Positions 7,564 through 14,954 are shown, numbered from the stretch's first letter. The stretch is DNA of 32,190 nucleotides from an uncultured Collinsella sp. (GCA_902493125.1 CABUOF010000022.1:1-32190); one strand, 5' to 3'. Translations and numbers: made by a program. Notes: generated by a model not told the origin, from the letters alone.

Positions 7564-8766
7564 ATGGACGCTAAGTTTACCGAGCTCGTCGAGCAGCTGA
7601 ACGGCCTCGATTTTAAGGGTATGTACGGCAGCGACTTCCTGCACACCTGGGACAAGACCACCGATGAACTCAAGGCTCTCTACATCGTCGCCGACGCACT
7701 GCGCGAGCTGCGTGAGAACAACGTTTCGTCCAAGATCTTCGACTCGGGCCTGGCCGTCTCCCTGTTCCGTGACAACTCCACCCGTACGCGCTTCTCCTTC
7801 TCTAAGGCCGCCAACCTGCTCGGCCTCGAGCTGCAGGACCTGGACGAGAAGAAGTCCCAGATTGCTCACGGCGAGACCGTCCGCGAGACCGCTACCATGA
7901 TCTCCTTCATGGCCGATGTCATCGGCATCCGCGACGACATGTACATCGGCAAGGGCGACGCCTACATGGCCGAGGTCTCCGAGTCCGTGCAGCAGGCTTA
8001 CGAGGACGGCGTTCTGGATCACCGTCCCACGCTCATCTCCCTGCAGTCCGATTCCGACCACCCCACGCAGTCCTCTGCCGACATGCTCTACCTCATCAAC
8101 GAGTTTGGCGGCCTCGAGAACCTCAAGGGCAAGAAGGTTGCCGTCACCTGGGCCTATTCGCCCTCTTACGGCAAGCCGCTGTCCTGCCCGCAGTCGCTGA
8201 TCAGCCTGCTGCCCCGCTTTGGCATGGACGTCACCCTGGCTCACCCCGAGGGCTACGACCTCATGCCCGAGGTCGTCGAGCGCGCCAAGGGCTATGCCGC
8301 CGAGTCCGGCACCACCTTTAAGCAGGTCAACACCATGGCCGAGGCCTTCGAGGGCGCCGACATCGTGATCCCCAAGAGCTGGGCTCCGTTTGCCGCCATG
8401 GAGAAGCGTACCAACCTGTACGCCGAGGGCGACGACGCCGGCATCGCAGCGCTCGAGAAGGAGCTGCTCGCCCAGAACGCCACCCATCAGGACTGGTGCT
8501 CCACGACCGAGCTCATGGAGAAGACTGCCAACGGCCAGGACACCATCTTTATGCACCCGCTGCCCGCCGACATCTCCGGTGTCTCCTGCGAGCACGGCGA
8601 GGTTAATGCCGACGTCTTCGACATGCACCGCGTGGGCATGTACAAGGAGGCCAGCTACAAGCCGTACGCCATCGCTGCCATGATGTTCCTGCAGAAGGTT
8701 GCCGATCCCGCCGCTACCCTCAAGGCCCTCGACGAGCGCAACACCGCCCGTTGGCTCCAGGCCTAA
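7564..8766 (+). CDS. ygeW: YgeW-type knotted carbamoyltransferase
   Basis: Member of the aspartate/ornithine carbamoyltransferase superfamily, YgeW branch (400 aa against about 396 in E. coli). The carbamoyl-phosphate loop is SLFRDNSTRTRFSF (SxRT at residues 72-75). HPLPAD begins at His331. The N-terminal domain is followed by the ornithine-carbamoyltransferase-like C-terminal domain (GKKVAVTWAYSPSYGK). The start at 7564 is chosen for AAAGGA at good spacing and for the match to the YgeW N-terminus. YgeW has no proven reaction in classical enzymology; with YgeX and YgeY it is thought to split a carbamoylated (ureido) amino acid phosphorolytically, giving carbamoyl phosphate. A carbamate kinase would be expected next but is absent from this window. 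Confidence 0.93.
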   Translation: MDAKFTELVEQLNGLDFKGMYGSDFLHTWDKTTDELKALYIVADALRELRENNVSSKIFDSGLAVSLFRDNSTRTRFSFSKAANLLGLELQDLDEKKSQIAHGETVRETATMISFMADVIGIRDDMYIGKGDAYMAEVSESVQQAYEDGVLDHRPTLISLQSDSDHPTQSSADMLYLINEFGGLENLKGKKVAVTWAYSPSYGKPLSCPQSLISLLPRFGMDVTLAHPEGYDLMPEVVERAKGYAAESGTTFKQVNTMAEAFEGADIVIPKSWAPFAAMEKRTNLYAEGDDAGIAALEKELLAQNATHQDWCSTTELMEKTANGQDTIFMHPLPADISGVSCEHGEVNADVFDMHRVGMYKEASYKPYAIAAMMFLQKVADPAATLKALDERNTARWLQA

Positions 8767-8789
8767 AGCCGGGTTGAGGTAAGCCATGT

Positions 8790-8828
8790 AAAGGGGGCGC
8801 TCTGCCAACCGGCGGGGTGCCCCTTTTT
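8790..8828 (+). terminator. Terminator after ygeW
   Basis: AAAGGGG (8790-8796 region) pairs with CCCCTTT at 8820-8826 around a large loop that can add a few inner pairs, and the 3' arm runs into TTTTT. It lies about 25 nt past the ygeW stop and closes the ygeX-ygeY-ygeW unit. Confidence 0.6.
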
Positions 8829-8915
8829 GCATCGCGGGCGTGCGGGATAAGCGCTCTCGATGTGGATGCCCGCGGCGCCAGTTATGGGTACGATGGTTTC
8901 AGGGGAGGTATCACC

Positions 8916-9530
8916 ATGAAACTTGGATGCGTCATTATGGCTTCGGGCGAGGGCAAGCGGTTTGGCTCTAACAAGATGCTTGCCGATATCTATGGCGAGC
9001 CGCTGATTGCCCGGACCATCGATTCGGTTCCCCGGGGCTTTGACGTCGTGGTTTCGACGCGTTGGCCCGAGGTCGCCCAGATTTGCGAGGACAAGCATTG
9101 CCCGTGCGTGCTGCACGATGGCGAGCTGCGCAGCGATAGCGTCCGTGCGGGCCTTTCGTGGGGAGTCGAACGCAACTGGAAAGGTTGCCTCTTTTTGCCG
9201 GGCGACCAGCCTCTCGTGAGTTCGGATTCTTTTGAGGCTATGGTTCGTGCATTTGACGAGCGTGGCCGCAGGCATCCGGTGCGTCTTGCGTGCAACGGTG
9301 AGCCTTCGAGTCCGGTGCTCTTTCCGGCGGAATTGTTCGATGCGCTCATACGTCTTGAGGGCAAGGACGGCGGCGGTTCGATCCTCAAGGACCGTACCGA
9401 TGTGGTGCTGGTCGAGGCGCGTGCCTACGAGCTGTGGGACGTCGATACCGCCAAGGGACAGCAACGCATAACGGAGCATATCGCCGCCTGCTCGTATTTT
9501 GATCGCGTGGCCAACTGCATCAATCAATAA
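8916..9530 (+). CDS. MocA/YgfJ-family molybdenum cofactor nucleotidyltransferase
   Basis: NTP-transferase (MobA-like) protein that would attach a nucleotide to molybdopterin, making the cytosine or adenine dinucleotide cofactor used by xanthine-dehydrogenase-type hydroxylases. The N-terminal nucleotide-binding motif is MASGEGKRFGSNKML (from residue 8), and the Asp motif FLPGDQPLVS is near residue 95. GDGGGS-like (GKDGGGS) and DVDTAKG motifs lie in the C-terminal part. Start at 8916 (MKLGCVIMASG) has AGGGGAGG upstream; a longer frame to 8817 crosses the terminator and is rejected. It is 204 aa, matching the family (~190-200). It is followed after 9 bp by hyuA, so both probably share a transcript. 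E. coli YgfJ belongs to the equivalent cluster. Confidence 0.85.
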   Translation: MKLGCVIMASGEGKRFGSNKMLADIYGEPLIARTIDSVPRGFDVVVSTRWPEVAQICEDKHCPCVLHDGELRSDSVRAGLSWGVERNWKGCLFLPGDQPLVSSDSFEAMVRAFDERGRRHPVRLACNGEPSSPVLFPAELFDALIRLEGKDGGGSILKDRTDVVLVEARAYELWDVDTAKGQQRITEHIAACSYFDRVANCINQ

Positions 9531-9539
9531 GGAGCAATT

Positions 9540-10907
9540 ATGATCATCATCAAAAACGGCGCCCTCGTGACGCTCCAGGGGCTTCGCCGCGCTGATCTTG
9601 CCATGGATGGCGATAAGATTGTGCGGATTGCCGCGGCGATTGAGCCTGTCGAGGGCGATACCGTCCAGGACGCCACCGACTGTTGGGTGTTCCCCGGCTT
9701 TATCGACGGCCACACGCACATGCAGTGCTGGACTGGCATGGATTGGACGGCCGATAGCTTTGAGACCGGTACGCGTGCGGCTGCCTGCGGCGGTACGACG
9801 ACCATCGTGGACTACGCGACGGCCGATCGCGGCGTGACCATGCCCGATGCCTTGGCCGAGTGGCATCGCCGCGCCGACGGAACCTGCACGGCCAACTACG
9901 CCTTTCATATGGCACTCGCCGAGTGGAACGAGCGCAACCGCGCCGATCTTTCGGCCATGCGCGAGGCGGGCGTATCGTCGTTCAAGACCTACTTTGCCTA
10001 CGATCATCTGCGCCTGGACGACGCCGAGACGCTCGAGGTGCTGGAGGAGCTCAAGCGCCTGGGCGGTATCCTGTGCGTGCATTGCGAGAACGGCACGTTG
10101 GTGAATGAACTGCAGAAGCGCGTGTACGAGCAGGGGATTCATGGGCCCGAGGGACATGCGCTCAGCCGTCCGGATGTGTGCGAGGCCGAGGCCGTGAGCC
10201 GTCTGTTGTATCTGGCGCACCTGGCCGGCGACGCCCCAGTCAACGTGGTGCACCTTTCGACCAAGTTGGGGCTCGAGGCCATTCGCGCTGCCAAAGCGCG
10301 CGGGCAGAAGAACATCTATGTCGAGACCTGCCCTCAGTATCTGATGCTCGACGATACTTGCTACTTGGAGCAGGGCGAGGACGGCTTTGCGGGCGCCAAG
10401 TACGTGATGAGCCCGCCGCTGCGCCATGCCGGTGACCGTGCCGCGCTACGCGAGGCGCTTGTGGCCGGCGAGATCGATACGATTGCGACCGATCATTGCA
10501 GCTTTAACCTGCACGGGCAAAAGGACCGCGGGCGCGACGATTTCCGCGCGATTCCCAACGGCGGGCCCGGCGTGGAACATCGTCCCGTCGCGATTGCCAC
10601 GAGCTTTGAGGGCCAGCTGGGCCCCGAGGATCTGTGCCGCTTGATGAGCGAGAACCCGGCGCGCGTTTTTGGCATGTATCCGCGCAAGGGCTGTCTTGCC
10701 GAGGGCTCCGACGCCGATGTGTGCGTGTGGGATCCCAAGGCGCGCTGGACGATCAGTGCCGCGACGCAGCATCAGGCCGTGGACTACACGCCGCTCGAGG
10801 GTTTTGAGGCACATGGCCGCGCCAAGGCTGTGTTTGTGAACGGCGTGCTGGCTGCGCGCGACGGCGAGCCCACCGGAGCCCAACCCGGCCGCTACGTTCC
10901 CCGCTAG
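9540..10907 (+). CDS. hyuA: Dihydropyrimidinase/hydantoinase-like cyclic amidohydrolase
   Basis: Binuclear metal amidohydrolase that opens cyclic amide rings (hydantoin or dihydropyrimidine type). The metal centre is complete: His58 and His60 in DGHTHMQ, the carboxylated lysine Lys149 in SSFKTYFAYD, His181 in CVHCENG, His238 in VVHLST and Asp318 in TDHCSFN. The length, 455 aa, is normal for D-hydantoinases (about 460). AAGGAG lies at proper spacing before the ATG, 9 bp after the nucleotidyltransferase gene. HyuA of E. coli (phenylhydantoinase) is in the ygeWXY-yqeBC cluster; here a ring-opening step in purine-derived ureide breakdown is inferred. The natural substrate cannot be read from sequence. 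Confidence 0.9.
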   Translation: MIIIKNGALVTLQGLRRADLAMDGDKIVRIAAAIEPVEGDTVQDATDCWVFPGFIDGHTHMQCWTGMDWTADSFETGTRAAACGGTTTIVDYATADRGVTMPDALAEWHRRADGTCTANYAFHMALAEWNERNRADLSAMREAGVSSFKTYFAYDHLRLDDAETLEVLEELKRLGGILCVHCENGTLVNELQKRVYEQGIHGPEGHALSRPDVCEAEAVSRLLYLAHLAGDAPVNVVHLSTKLGLEAIRAAKARGQKNIYVETCPQYLMLDDTCYLEQGEDGFAGAKYVMSPPLRHAGDRAALREALVAGEIDTIATDHCSFNLHGQKDRGRDDFRAIPNGGPGVEHRPVAIATSFEGQLGPEDLCRLMSENPARVFGMYPRKGCLAEGSDADVCVWDPKARWTISAATQHQAVDYTPLEGFEAHGRAKAVFVNGVLAARDGEPTGAQPGRYVPR

Positions 10908-10927
10908 CAGCAAAGATGCCGTGTCCC

Positions 10928-11006
10928 CTCCTCAGTTGCGGTGAAATACGGACTGTTTGGCCGCCCGACGGCCGCAAACAGTCCGTATTTCACCGCAACT
11001 GAGGAG
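10928..11006. repeat. Long palindrome, copy 1 (convergent hyuA/yqeC gap)
   Basis: A perfect 32-bp inverted repeat: arm 10928-10959 and arm 10975-11006, containing GCGGTGAAATACGGAC and its complement, with a 15-nt GC-rich loop that can fold further. It fills most of the gap between the convergent hyuA and yqeC genes. A second copy with the same core arms and a different loop lies at 13719-13785. It may act as a two-way transcription stop, but no T-tract follows. The reuse of one arm sequence suggests a dispersed repeat family. Confidence 0.9.
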
Positions 11007-11016
11007 ATGGGGCCGG

Positions 11017-11751
11017 CTACTTGAGGCTGCTGGCGACGACGGGGCGGTCGAGAGCTGCCTCGAAGCGGTCGGCCATCGTGGGGTCGCTGAGCGTGTCGAC
11101 TTGGTTGAGCATGACGCGTGCGGTGCTGAGTTTCAGCGCCTGCATCTCGGCATTGAGCACCATGGCGACGCGCTCGGGCGTGGCGATGTCGGTGAGCTCG
11201 CAGCCGCAACGCTCGCAAAAGAGCTCGGGGCGGTGGACGGCTTCGTTGATGGGCTTGCCGAACCCCGAGGCGCCGACGATCCAGACGATGTTGGCCGTGC
11301 CAGAGGGAATCACCGGCTCCCAGGCGGCGTGCGCCTTGAGCGGGAGCCGCTTGCTGCCGTCCGCCTCGGCCAGGACGTAGTCAAAGCGCTGCGCCAGCTG
11401 GTCGAGCGGCTCGGCAGGGGAGGAGAACTTGCCTGTCTGGGGGTCCAAGACACCTGTCTGGCAGATGCTTCCCCGCACAAGCCCCGCGCAGGCCTCGCAG
11501 GTGCAGCCTAGGGCGTGTGAGGCACCTGGCTTCCAGGGCGCGGCGTCCAGGCGACGGCTCGACCCGTCCCACGGCACGCCGGCGACGGGGAACATGCGCG
11601 TGGTGGTGCAGAGGAGCACGCGGCCGCCAGCGCGCATAAGCTCAAGGCCGAGCGTCTTCAGCAAGGTCGACTTGCCTCCACTGCCGATAATTGCAGTAAT
11701 GCCCGGCTCGATCTTGAGCGCGGAGGCAAGGTTTCCGCTCGTCGTTTCCAT
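11017..11751 (-). CDS. yqeC: YqeC-family selenium cofactor protein
   Basis: P-loop protein of the YqeC family (TIGR03172), tied to selenium-dependent molybdenum hydroxylase maturation. The Walker A-like loop is GSGGKS (residues 23-28), followed by CTTTRMF (48-54) and LAEADGSKRLPLKAH (about 127-141), both typical of the family. The protein is 244 aa. It is divergent from the EF2563/YqeB gene and on the opposite strand to all neighbours in the island. It is unusually cysteine-rich: Cys83, Cys85, Cys88, Cys97, and Cys179, Cys182, Cys184 in FCERCGCELT, suggesting a metal or redox site. The biochemical role is not established; a part in labile selenium cofactor insertion is inferred from its family. 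Confidence 0.88.
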   Translation of the reverse strand: METTSGNLASALKIEPGITAIIGSGGKSTLLKTLGLELMRAGGRVLLCTTTRMFPVAGVPWDGSSRRLDAAPWKPGASHALGCTCEACAGLVRGSICQTGVLDPQTGKFSSPAEPLDQLAQRFDYVLAEADGSKRLPLKAHAAWEPVIPSGTANIVWIVGASGFGKPINEAVHRPELFCERCGCELTDIATPERVAMVLNAEMQALKLSTARVMLNQVDTLSDPTMADRFEAALDRPVVASSLK

Positions 11752-11853
11752 CTGTTCACCGCCGTATAATACTGTGATAATAAATAATCATCAGAGTAGC
11801 GGTCGAACCGCATTTGCTCTGCTCAAACCGTAGCACAGGGAGGTGTCCCGGGA
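11752..11853. promoter_or_regulatory. Divergent yqeC/yqeB promoter region
   Basis: A 102-bp AT-rich gap in GC-rich DNA. TATAAT is present on the plus strand at 11765-11770, and the near-palindrome TGATAATAAATAATCA lies at 11775-11790 (arms 6 of 7 matching). GGGAGG before 11854 is the ribosome binding site of the rightward gene. The palindrome could serve both directions; no -35 box was assigned. Confidence 0.4.
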
Positions 11854-12648
11854 ATGCTCGTTTATGTTCGCGGCGCCGGCGATATCGCCACGGGCGTCGC
11901 CGCTCGCTTGGTGCGCGCCGGCGTGTCGGTCGTTATGGCCGATATCGCGGTTCCCACGTGCATCCGCCGCACAATCAGTTTTTGCGAGGCTATTCGCTTG
12001 GGCGAGGTCGAGGTCGAGGGCATTCGCGCTCGCTTGGCACAGACGCCGGCAGAGGCGCTTGCAATTACCGAGGCTGGAGACGTCGCCGTTGTGGTGGACC
12101 CCCAGGCCAAGATGCTCGGCGAGCTGAAACCCGCTGCCGTGGTCGACGCGATTCTGGCTAAGCGCAACCTGGGTACCACGCGCGACATGGCGCCTGCCGT
12201 CATCGCCGTGGGGCCGGGCTTTACCGCGCCGGTTGACTGCGACGCCGTGGTCGAAACCATGCGCGGGCATTTCCTGGGCCGTGTCATTACCCAGGGTTCG
12301 CCCCAACCCAACACGGGCGTGCCGGGCATTATCGCTGGCTATGGCAGAGAGCGCGTTATCCACAGCCCCGCCGCCGGCGTGTTTCGGTCCGACCGTGCGA
12401 TCGGCGACATCGTGAGCGCCGGAGACGTGATTGGCTACGCGGGCGATTCGCCCATGTGCACGCAGATCGATGGCTGTCTGCGCGGGCTTTTGGCGAACGG
12501 TGTGCAGGTGACTGAGGGCTTTAAATGCGCCGATGTCGATCCGCGCGGCGATGCCAGCTATATCAACTACATTTCGGACAAGGCGACGTCGGTCGGCGGC
12601 GGTGTGCTCGAGGCACTCGCCATGCTCATCGGTGTATTCCAGGGATAG
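11854..12648 (+). CDS. yqeB: EF2563/YqeB-type selenium-dependent Mo hydroxylase system protein
   Basis: Matches the family annotated as EF2563 selenium-dependent molybdenum hydroxylase system protein (TIGR03309), about 256 aa; this one is 264 aa. It begins with a Rossmann-like VRGAGDIATGVAARL (residues 4-18), followed by GPGFTAPVDCDAVVET and the Gly/Pro-rich GSPQPNTGVPG stretch characteristic of the family. It starts at an ATG with GGGAGG upstream. The downstream XdhC-like gene begins 9 bp after its stop, so the two form an operon. E. coli YqeB is longer (about 540 aa), so the symbol is used loosely. The molecular function is unknown; co-occurrence with SelD and selenium-containing hydroxylases is the known link. 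Confidence 0.85.
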   Translation: MLVYVRGAGDIATGVAARLVRAGVSVVMADIAVPTCIRRTISFCEAIRLGEVEVEGIRARLAQTPAEALAITEAGDVAVVVDPQAKMLGELKPAAVVDAILAKRNLGTTRDMAPAVIAVGPGFTAPVDCDAVVETMRGHFLGRVITQGSPQPNTGVPGIIAGYGRERVIHSPAAGVFRSDRAIGDIVSAGDVIGYAGDSPMCTQIDGCLRGLLANGVQVTEGFKCADVDPRGDASYINYISDKATSVGGGVLEALAMLIGVFQG

Positions 12649-12657
12649 GAAATTGCA

Positions 12658-13701
12658 ATGGAAAAGCTCGATGTTGTGAATGCGGCGCTTGCCGCCCTGC
12701 GTGCTGGCGAGACGTGCGAGCTCGTGGTCGTGGCCGGCACGGCGGGGTCGTCACCGCGCGGTGTGGGCGCATGGATGGCCGTCTTTGCCGATGGCAGCCA
12801 GGCGGGCACTATCGGCGGCGGCAAGATTGAGCTCTTTGCGCTGGATGAGGCGCGCGAACTCCTGAGCGCGGGACAGTCGCGTCTGGTCCGCTACACCATG
12901 GGCGGCGAGAACTCCGATACCGGCATGATCTGCGGCGGAGCCATTTGCCTGTGCTATCTGCATCTGGATGCGACCCAGGCACCGTTGTTCCAGGAAATTG
13001 CCGACGTCTTGGTCTATCGGCGCATCGGCGACTTCGTCATCGACTTTGAGCCGTTTATCGCGAGCGCGTTCGAGGGCGATGTAGCCGAGTACCATGGCGA
13101 GGAATCGCGCCGCACCATTGCAGGCTGCCCCGGGCTTTCGCTGGTGGAGGAGGGGAGTAAGGTCACCTACACCAACGCGGCCTCTGAGATTCCCGCGGCG
13201 CACATCGAGACGCTCTGCCCCGAGGGCCTGACCTATATCTTTGGCTGCGGCCACGTGGGCGCCGCGACGGCGCGCGTGCTCACGGCGGCGGGCTTTGCCG
13301 TCGTGGCCTGCGATGACCGCCCCGGCACGTTGACGCCCGAATGGGTGCCCGGTGTCTACGATCGTCGCCTGGTCGATTACAAGAACCTGAGCGAGCTGTG
13401 CCCCATCGGTCCGCGCGACCTGGTGGTCGTGGCCACAGCAGGCCACAAGTCCGATATCGACGTGGTGATTCAGGCCATGCGCGCCAAACCCGCCTATCTG
13501 GGTTGCTTGGGCTCGTGCCGCAAGACGGCCTTTGTGCGTGCCCGCCTGGAGCAGGAAGGTTTTACGCAGGACCAGATCGACGAGCTGCACCTTCCGATCG
13601 GCGTTGCCATCGAGGCCGAGGACCCCAAGGAGATCGCCATCTCCATCGCCGCCGAGATGATCCACCTGCGCCGCACCAAACTCGTCCCCCGCAAGCGCTA
13701 A
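12658..13701 (+). CDS. XdhC/CoxI-family molybdenum hydroxylase maturation protein
   Basis: XdhC-like factor that would hand sulfurated molybdenum cofactor to a xanthine-dehydrogenase-type enzyme. The N-terminal XdhC/CoxI domain holds GSSPRG (residues 30-35) and GTIGGGKIE (50-58). The C-terminal Rossmann domain holds FGCGHVGAATARVL (from about residue 195), then CDDRP and the ending HLPIGVAIEAEDPKEIAISIAAEMI typical of the family. It is 347 aa. AGGAAA before the ATG is a modest ribosome binding site, 9 bp after the yqeB stop, indicating co-translation. The client hydroxylase is not in the window. The palindrome copy 2 with a T-tract follows. Confidence 0.9.
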   Translation: MEKLDVVNAALAALRAGETCELVVVAGTAGSSPRGVGAWMAVFADGSQAGTIGGGKIELFALDEARELLSAGQSRLVRYTMGGENSDTGMICGGAICLCYLHLDATQAPLFQEIADVLVYRRIGDFVIDFEPFIASAFEGDVAEYHGEESRRTIAGCPGLSLVEEGSKVTYTNAASEIPAAHIETLCPEGLTYIFGCGHVGAATARVLTAAGFAVVACDDRPGTLTPEWVPGVYDRRLVDYKNLSELCPIGPRDLVVVATAGHKSDIDVVIQAMRAKPAYLGCLGSCRKTAFVRARLEQEGFTQDQIDELHLPIGVAIEAEDPKEIAISIAAEMIHLRRTKLVPRKR

Positions 13702-14012
13702 TCGCATCCCCACCAATAAGTTGCGGTGAAATACGGACTGTTTAAGCCTGTTAGGCCGCCAAACAGTCCATATTTCACCGCAACTGCTTTTTGGGATCCA
13801 TTTGTGCGGGGGAGTTGTGGAGTTGTGCAGGCAGACGAGGTTTTTCTGGAAATACGCTCCCGATGCGCGTATAGTACCGATTGTTTTGTCGGCTCCTGCT
13901 GCGTCGAGTCCAAACCGCAAAATGCCATGAGCGGTGCGGATGCAGTCAGGAGGCACGAGGACAACCCACCGTGGCCACGCCCCGTGCTTAAAACCCCAAG
14001 AAGGAGTGAACA
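13702..14012 (+). promoter_or_regulatory. 311-bp gap before rplE with candidate promoter
   Basis: The gap contains palindrome copy 2 and then about 225 bp without a gene. A candidate promoter has -35 TGGAAA (13847-13852) and -10 TATAGT (13870-13875) with 17-bp spacing, which would leave a leader of about 130 nt for the ribosomal operon. AGAAGGAG precedes the rplE start. No remnant of rplX or rplN was found in the frames through this gap. Confidence 0.45.
13719..13785 (+). repeat. Long palindrome, copy 2 (also a likely terminator)
   Basis: Arms 13719-13743 and 13761-13785 pair over 25 bp with a single C-A mismatch. They share GCGGTGAAATACGGAC with copy 1 at 10928-11006, but the 17-nt loop differs and contains its own small stem (GCCT/AGGC). 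GCTTTTT follows directly, so this copy should work as an intrinsic terminator for the yqeB-xdhC unit. It begins 18 nt past the stop codon. Confidence 0.88.
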
Positions 14013-14570
14013 ATGGCAGAAGAGAAGTATGTGCCGCGTCTGAAGACCAAGTACAACAACGAGGTCAAGCAGCAGCTTCAGGACAAGTTCCAGTACGAGA
14101 ACGTCATGATGATCCCCAAGTTTGAGAAGATCGTCGTGAACATGGGTGTCGGCGAGGCCGCTACCGATTCCAAGGCCATCGACGGTGCCGTGCGCGACCT
14201 GCGCGCCATCACCGGCCAGCAGCCGATGATCACCCGTGCCCGCAAGTCCATCGCTACCTTCCGCCTGCGCGCTGGTATGCCGATCGGCTGCAAGGTTACC
14301 CTGCGTGGCGACCGTATGTGGGAGTTCTTCGATCGTCTGACCTCCGTCGCGATCCCCCGTATCCGCGACTTCCGTGGCATTTCCGCCAAGAGCTTCGACG
14401 GCCGTGGTAACTTCTCCATGGGCGTCACCGAGCAGCTCATCTTCCCCGAGATCGACTTCGACTCCGTCGATCACCAGCGCGGTATGGACATCACTTTCGT
14501 GACCACCGCCAATACCGATGAGGAGGCCAAGGCCCTTCTGGACGCCTTCGGTTTCCCGTTCAAGAAATAG
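14013..14570 (+). CDS. rplE: Ribosomal protein uL5
   Basis: Large-subunit protein that binds 5S rRNA in the central protuberance. It has the typical L5 features MIPKFEKIVVNMGVGEA, ITGQQPMITRARKSIATFRLR and the C-terminal GMDITFVTTANTDEEAKALL. At 185 aa it has the usual length (about 180). AGAAGGAG lies before the ATG. It is the first gene of the ribosomal block here, whereas in most bacteria rplN and rplX precede it without interruption. Confidence 0.97.
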   Translation: MAEEKYVPRLKTKYNNEVKQQLQDKFQYENVMMIPKFEKIVVNMGVGEAATDSKAIDGAVRDLRAITGQQPMITRARKSIATFRLRAGMPIGCKVTLRGDRMWEFFDRLTSVAIPRIRDFRGISAKSFDGRGNFSMGVTEQLIFPEIDFDSVDHQRGMDITFVTTANTDEEAKALLDAFGFPFKK

Positions 14571-14585
14571 GTTCACCTGCCCTAT

Positions 14586-14615
14586 AAGCGCCGTTCCCAC
14601 AAGGGGGCGGCGCTT
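14586..14615 (+). other. Intercistronic hairpin rplE-rpsN
   Basis: AAGCGCCG (14586-14593) pairs perfectly with CGGCGCTT (14608-14615); the 14-nt loop can form three more C-G pairs. No T-tract follows, so it is more likely an RNA-processing or stability element than a terminator. Confidence 0.5.
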
Positions 14616-14649
14616 GGGGCGAACAATACTCTATGTGAGGAGGATATAA

Positions 14650-14835
14650 GTGGCTAAGACATCGATGATCGTCAAGTGCAATCGCAAGCAGAAGTTCTCT
14701 ACTCGTGAGTACACGCGCTGCCAGCGCTGCGGCCGTCCGCACTCTGTGTACCGCAAGTTCGGCCTGTGCCGTGTCTGCTTCCGCGAGCTTGCACTCAAGG
14801 GCGAGCTTCCCGGCGTTAAGAAGGCCAGCTGGTAA
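14650..14835 (+). CDS. rpsN: Ribosomal protein uS14, zinc-binding short form
   Basis: Small-subunit head protein, 61 aa, of the short (type Z) class. A zinc ribbon is formed by Cys24, Cys27, Cys40 and Cys43 (RCQRCG and GLCRVC). It ends in the conserved GELPGVKKASW. GTG start with GAGGAGGA upstream. The short zinc form is usual in Actinobacteria and Firmicutes; a second zinc-independent S14 may exist elsewhere in the genome. Confidence 0.96.
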   Translation: MAKTSMIVKCNRKQKFSTREYTRCQRCGRPHSVYRKFGLCRVCFRELALKGELPGVKKASW

Positions 14836-14890
14836 GTCACTACCAGCGTTTCAAGCATCAGTTTGGAACAGGGAAAACGCGCTAAAAAGG

Positions 14891-14913
14891 CTTTGCCGTT
14901 AAGGGCGGCGAAG
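14891..14913 (+). other. Intercistronic hairpin rpsN-rpsH
   Basis: CTTTGCCG (14891-14898) pairs with CGGCGAAG (14906-14913), 8 bp with one G-T wobble and a 7-nt loop, inside the 119-bp rpsN-rpsH gap. No T-tract follows. Confidence 0.4.
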
Positions 14914-14954
14914 AACCAAGAGCACGTGTTCATCAAGAACGAAGGAGAATCTGT

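Noticed and set aside
8817..8915. Longer start for the nucleotidyltransferase gene
   Set aside because: It would begin within the ygeW terminator and add residues not found in the family; a strong AGGGGAGG supports 8916.
5968..10427. Very long minus-strand open frames opposite ygeY, ygeW and hyuA (up to about 550 codons)
   Set aside because: They mirror highly biased GC-rich coding frames, have Gly/Val/His-rich unnatural composition, and lie opposite unmistakable enzymes.
13726..14043. Plus-strand ORF across the gap before rplE
   Set aside because: It starts inside the palindrome and overlaps rplE in another frame; the translation resembles no ribosomal protein (checked for an rplX remnant).
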